64,000 nucleotides of DNA from Narthecium ossifragum (lineage: Eukaryota > Streptophyta > Magnoliopsida > Dioscoreales > Nartheciaceae): assembly GCA_963920575.1 (NCBI GenBank), contig OY986967.1, positions 635,001 to 699,000 of the forward strand, read 5' to 3'. Numbering within the stretch: position 1 is the first letter of the stretch; every line of letters begins with the position of its first letter. The notes under the pieces are model-generated. The model ran no database searches. It was not told where the DNA came from and saw only the letters and a program-made list of their open reading frames with translations. Shown one piece after another: positions 58,740 to 64,000 of the stretch. The position numbers were made by a program, and so were the translations under genes.

Positions 58740-61700
58740 TTGGATCGCCTGATAGAGGAAAGAGTTCATGAAAAAGAAAACATGGAGAGTACTGGAAAGA
58801 AGTTAATTTGTTATACATCTAGAAAGGCATCCCTCCTCAAGAAGGAGATGGATTCTAAGTTGAGTTCCCCCTCTCGAAACGAGAAGGGTAGCCACATTTC
58901 AAACAAAAAAGGATGCACATTTAAGCGAAGATCTCTTAGAAAAAAATATCAAATAAGGAATAGTACTTCAGGTGGAAAGGCCATAAAAACTCTACAGAAA
59001 GTCTCCAGTCCTAATTCAGCAGACATTCAATCTTCTTTACTACTACTAGAAATGAGAAGGCGTACTTCAGGGGAGAATTGTAATGGTGCAGCTTATGCTG
59101 GTCAAATCAGAAGTGTACCAAAGAGGAGGCGGCGGAAAAGGAAGAAGAAAAATGTAGTACGAGATGATGCCGCTCATCTGCAAAGAAGAGCAAGGTACCT
59201 GCTGATCAGAATGAAACTTGAGCAGAACCTTATCGACGCATATTCTGGAGATGGTTGGAAGGGCCAGAGGTATTTAAAGTTTCAGATTTCAGTTAGAAGT
59301 GATTTGAAATTTGATGCTTATGAAAATGCGATTATTACGGACTGCTAGTTGCACATTAACGGGCTTAATGCTCACATGTACTTATGTTGCACAGAAGTCT
59401 ATGCTTTCATTTTTTTCAGTATCTTGACCTGCTTCTTTAATATGGGGTATGCCACTGCTACCCTCAAGTAGGAGGCAATTTCAAGAGATTTGGCATCATA
59501 TCTGGGTAAAGATAACCAAGGAAAGCAAACAAGTAGTGCTATTACCTAAGAACGTAGAGAAAGAGCAAACAACAAAAGCGCCTATAATCATCATAGTCAC
59601 TGCTTAACAGCACCATGTCCTAACCCTCAGCACTTATGAGAGTATTCTATGACAGATTTTGTGCAGGGAGCCTATCGTAGAAAAAGGCATAGTACCTGCT
59701 AACGAATGTGTGCTGTAGCGCTAGTGACTGTATATCAATCTCCAAACTGCCCATATGCGTGCGAGGATTTGGTATCCTGTATTTTTTTTTTAAGTTACAT
59801 ACATAAGGCCTTATTCGTTTAGAAGAAAGTGCCACATCTTAACAACATCATGATTCCAGCTTTAGCATGGTCCAGGATTATGTTCAGATTTGACTACTGC
59901 CTAAACTCTCTTTGTCATCTTATGACTAGTAAGCATTTAGGCTTGTCTGAAAAAATCATTTCATATGATTGTTAAGAGATATTAGTAGATGATGCTACTT
60001 CTGACAAAGTTTTCCCACTCTAAACTGTCTCTACAGTAGAGAAAAAATCAAACCTGAAAAGGAGTTGCAACGAGCAGAGAAGCAGATAGTGAAATGTAAA
60101 CATGGTATCCGTGATTGCATTCGGCAGGTGGATTTGCTTAGTTCCAAAGGAGACATTGATAGTCCTGTGACCTATGCAGATGAATCGTCTTCTCATGAGC
60201 ATGTATGTGCAGTTTGTTAACTTCTTTATTCTGATAGTAAGTGCAACGTGTGCAATTTAGTTGATGAAGCTGTTTGATTGCATATAAAGCTTTTGTAATC
60301 TTTTCAACCTTATCCTGACATATTCTTCTCCCGTTAGGTCTTCTGCACAAAATGCAAATCTCATGAAACTTTCCCGGATAATGAGATCATATTATGCGAT
60401 GGCAATTGCAACTGTGGTTTCCACCAGAAATGCTTAGAGCCAGCTTTGGAGAAAAGTAGGTTCTCTCCTCTTTTCCTCATTTCTTATAGGTCATTGCTGT
60501 TCTTATCTTATAGACAAATGCTGTGAGGATGCCGGAGAACTTGTTCTGTAGTCATAGTTTCTTTATATGTTGGATGTTGTATGTCGCTCTTCGTATCTTT
60601 TGTTGCTTACTATTCCTTGCATTTAACATGTGATTAATAGTGGTGATGGTAGATATGGAGGTGTTGATTGGAATTCAGATAGAATCTTAGTGATTTTAAG
60701 GTAGTAACTGTACAAGTGATTAATAGTGGTGATGGTAGATATGGAGGTGTTGATTGGAATTCAGATAGAAGCTTAGTGATTGAAGGCTTGATGGCAAACC
60801 TCAAGATTAACTGTTGCTGTGTAGCATCAGGTGCGTGGAGAACTAGTAGCAACTATAGGGATGCCACAGAGGATAAGTCATGGCAGCTACAGGTGTCATG
60901 GTATGGGGGGGCATGGATTCCTTAATGGGAATGGTGGAGATTTCTTTATTACTGATATTGTTGATGTGCATGAACAATATAAGGAAGACAAGAACATAAA
61001 ATCATTTACACTATCAACCTAGCATAAGCAATACTGTAGGAAAATTGATGGTAGGGGATCTGAAAATTTGTACAGTAATAAGGGGCTCATTCACAAGTAT
61101 GCCTGCTAACTTACTAGCTTACGCATGCTTAAATGTGCATGCTTACAAACACATCCAAAGATTTGCAACCAGTATACTGTACTTTTTTTTTTGGATTACT
61201 TCAGCCTTTTACTCCGGCGTAAGGGGGCAAATACCCTACACTTTCACAACAAATTTGGAGGCTTGGGGATTGGACTCCAAGACCAATCCATTGCCACCAC
61301 CGGGTATCAAGGGCTCTAACCATTCTTTGATTGACCTTTTCCGTTACACCTTCTCATATTAGAATGATTGAGCATGCAAGTAGTTATTACACTACTGTTC
61401 ATGCATGAAACTGACCCGAGTCTGTTACCTCAGTTCCTCCAGGAGATCAAGGATGGCTTTGCAAATTTTGCGAGTGTAGGATGAGAATTCTGGAAACAAT
61501 TAATGCCCATTTAGGCACCTGCTTTACTGTGAAAAATAACTGGAAGGTTAGTATTTGGCGCTGTTTATCAACCTCAAGTCGTCTTATTCCTGAAGTCATT
61601 TAGAAACTAATCTTTTACTTACTATGGCCCTTCTTACTTTCAAACGTTGACAGGAAATATTTAGGGATGAAACCACTGGCCCTGACATCAAAAGTTCACA

Positions 61701-64000
61701 TATTAATCCTGCTGAAGAGTGGCCATCTGAAGATTCTGAAGATGAAGATTACAATCCAGAACAAATTCAAATTAGTGACAGCAGAACAGGCATTGATGGG
61801 AATGAATCTGAAGTTTCTAGCAGCTCAAGTGACTTTTTTTGCCTGTCTGATGAAGCTAGGTCATACTCCAACGGAGCATCTTATCACATTAACCATAAAA
61901 GCAAGAAGAGGATTTGCTTTAATGATACGATGTTTGGTAATAATTCTGTTGAGACTAGCGACTGTGAGATAACAAGCTTCCATAGGCAGCGGAGAGATGT
62001 TGACTATAAAAAACTTCATGATGTAAGTATCGTCTAACTTTTCTAATACACTAGGAACATAAGTTTTACTTTTAATCTTTATACACAGCTCAGCGATATT
62101 CTCTTATTTGTTATGATAGTCCATTTGCAGGTATATAGATGGTCATGTTGCCTATGTTCCTTTCTGCTCCGTGCACTGATCATGATAATCAATGAGTACA
62201 TCTATTAAGCAAGATATGCATCTCAAGGATCAACAAGAGTCGTTATGAACTTACTTTCTGATTTGCATTTGAGGACACCGTATTGTAATCTGTAAATTGT
62301 ATTTACTTCATAAAGCTGAGCTAGAGTTCTGCAACAATATGATCTGTTAGTGCTCAGTAGCAAAGTCCATGCATGCATTTGAATGCATTTGCAACTTCAG
62401 ACGTGGGCGAGGGCTAGATTGCATCCTACGTTGAACCTAAACTTCCTAGTTGCTGGTACTGTTGGCATTTAAACTTATCTAGATGCATTTAAGGTAATTG
62501 GCCATTGTTCTAAGTAATTGTTTGTAGCTCAAATGGAAGATTATTTGGGTCTGCATCTCGTTACCTTTTGTATCACTCACTGCTGTTGCTTGGCCTTCTT
62601 GGACTGCTGAAACCTAAGCTTGTTATTAGACATTGGTTTAAAGTCAAGCCCAACAATATAGATGCATTCAATATTTTGTTGCTATATGGATATTAGTCAC
62701 ACAAGACAAAGAGAACAGAGTACTGCCCATATTTAAGTTCACCAACAAGCAAGGCTAGAAAGCCACTGAAAAGGTTATTAGAATTAAGAAAGAAGAAAAT
62801 ATATTGCTGTCCTACTGGTTGTCCCAACATTTCACTGGAAAAAAGGTTTCATGTGTTTGAATCTGTCAAAAAAAACTTACATTTATGAATTTATTCATCA
62901 CTAGGACTAGCATATTTTTCCACAAAAAGGCTACGACATTAGAGAATGAGTTACACTTCTATTTTAGGGAGTAAACACCCACTAGAATTGATTAATCAAC
63001 TGCCTATGTTCTTGATGCAAACCATGGACCTCTCAAATATATCAATACTGATAGTATAGCAACAAGCTTACAGAAATTGTGAAAACTGATGCTAAGATTG
63101 TAGTGACTGCACATAAGTACCCAGATACCATGGAAATCTTGTTGAGGATTCTGTAAAAAATTCTGTGTTATGGAAATCCAGTGTTATTCCCTGATGCCAT
63201 GTTCTTTTTTTTATGAGTAGCCCAAGGGCTGGTGCAATTACAGATCTCCTACTCTAGTGTGCCGAATATGCCACTATCCCAAGCAAACTTTTTGGAGATA
63301 GTTGACATTGGCAAGCAATATCATCTGCCCTTCCATTACGTGACCTGGGAACAAAAACAAAAATGACATCCCCCAAACTCAAAGCCTCCGTTCAGATGGA
63401 CCTCTCCCTGATCCCATCTTCAGGAAATTATAAACCCTTGCTTTCTCTGCCTTCTTGTCTTTATTGCATGCCAATGGCCCTTAACTGACTGTAATAATAA
63501 TGATATGCAATTGACATTCGAAAGAACTGACTGTAATAATAATGATATGCAATTGACATTCGAAAAAATGATTTTGAAGCTTTATATCTTTTTCCTAGTC
63601 GCTTGTTATAGTGTACTACTCCATTGGCCATTTATCTTTATGTCTACTAATACACTTTTGTCACAGGAAATGTTTGGGAAAAATGATTCTGAAAATGAAC
63701 AAAGTGAAGATGAAGATTGGGGCCCTCATAAGAGGAAAAGGCGAAGGGTTGAACCAGAGCTTGGCATAAGAATGACAGATCGTGGGGATGAGGGTGGATT
63801 CTCAAGTATGTTGCAGAAAGAGAAAGTTTCATGTGATCGGAAACCAGCTTTTAGGATACCAGCTGATGCAGTTGAGGTACTCATTATTCTATGATGCAGC
63901 CATTTATAATTGAGACAATTAAGATAAGGATGTAAAATAAATATGAAGGATTATGGCAGGTTTGATTCTTTTGACTTTGAGTCTGTAGAATTATGATTTG
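58740..64000 (+). CDS. PHD-finger homeodomain transcription factor (PRHA/HAT3.1-like), 5' part; continues past the window
   Basis: Coding exons so far: 58740-59269, 60037-60202, 60338-60455, 61434-61546, 61654-62022 and 63667-63876, with in-phase joins (502 codons). An exon begins near 58678 with leader sequence. The N-terminus is Lys/Arg-rich (RRRRKRKKK near residue 140, a nuclear signal). The family-specific block is [20 protein letters not shown] then [18 protein letters not shown]. The PHD finger follows at residues about 235-285 with Cys/His ligands [30 protein letters not shown] and [10 protein letters not shown]. After that comes an acidic Ser/Glu/Asp region. Such proteins bind DNA and chromatin. 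PRHA was described as pathogenesis-related. The homeodomain should lie to the right of the window. Introns 3 and 5 contain small tandem duplications. Confidence 0.93.
60631..60781. repeat. 86-bp-period tandem duplication in PRHA-like intron 3
   Basis: A 65-base segment beginning TGATTAATAGTGGTGATGGT occurs at 60631 and 60717, nearly identical. The intron is otherwise unremarkable. Confidence 0.9.
63210..63360 (-). repeat. LINE-tail-like sequence in PRHA-like intron 5
   Basis: TTTTTTTTATGAGTAGCCCA followed by AGGGCTGGTGCAATTACAGA resembles the LINE insertion at 34452-34595 (T-run, then TAAGCCCAAGGGCTAGGTTAC). It suggests a second 3'-end copy of the same LINE family on the minus strand. I did not find its target duplication. 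Confidence 0.5.
63483..63566. repeat. 42-bp perfect tandem duplication near an exon
   Basis: AACTGACTGTAATAATAATG onward occurs at 63483 and 63525 with one substitution. It ends 100 bases before the acceptor of exon 6 of the PRHA-like gene. Confidence 0.9.

Overview
This is nuclear DNA from a flowering plant. Genes carry many GT-AG introns, the spaces between them are AT-rich, and they are filled with small transposons (MITEs), Mutator-like fold-backs, LTR and LINE debris. The GC-rich 5' ends of several coding regions (DPH3, the ATP synthase subunit, the PORR gene) suggest a monocot, but this is an inference from composition only. A 200-base run of N at 46318-46517 is an assembly gap.

Layout. 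1-7.5 kb is repeat-dominated: two long fold-back elements, a GATCGATC-rich repeat and small MITEs. 7.6-12.9 kb holds a TBC-domain Rab-GAP gene (+). 12.9-15.2 kb is a LINE remnant (-) split by a probable solo LTR. 15.8-22.2 kb holds a complete 13-exon DWARF5-type sterol delta-7 reductase gene (-). 23.0-24.6 kb has a HERP-like ER membrane protein whose N-terminus I cannot find (-). 26.15-26.4 kb is DPH3 (-). 27.2-27.6 kb holds two orphan coiled-coil exons (+). 27.8-29.0 kb is a single-exon PORR organelle splicing-factor gene (-). 29-32.1 kb is a cluster of TIR elements. 32.3-34.7 kb is a broken CAMTA transcription-factor relic (-) with a LINE insertion inside. 35.5-41.0 kb is a RING-CH membrane E3 ligase gene (+). 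43.0-44.4 kb is a TIR element carrying a captured gene piece. 45.5-46.0 kb is a small conserved plant gene (-). 46.2-49.9 kb is a large inverted-repeat-bounded element with about 13 hairpin-forming 95-bp tandem repeats and an NLR-like scrap. 50.1-51.5 kb is a textbook Pack-MULE (9-bp target duplication) carrying a PPR gene fragment. 51.7-52.0 kb is a mitochondrial ATP synthase subunit gene (+). 52-58.7 kb is mostly unassigned, with a MITE and a 97-bp tandem triplication. 58.7 kb to the right edge is a PHD-finger/homeodomain gene of the PRHA/HAT3.1 type (+), truncated by the window before the homeodomain.

The genes do not form a pathway. They are independent housekeeping and regulatory genes: membrane traffic, sterol and brassinosteroid synthesis, diphthamide, organelle RNA splicing, ubiquitin, respiration and transcription. 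The co-occurrence of the TBC, ATP-synthase-subunit and PRHA genes resembles an Arabidopsis chromosome 4 neighbourhood and may be ancient microsynteny (from memory, unverified). The most distinctive content is the transposon biology: two gene-capturing TIR elements, two or three long fold-backs, nested insertions with readable target duplications, and a hairpin satellite inside a large TIR element. I did not see any previously unknown multi-gene system.
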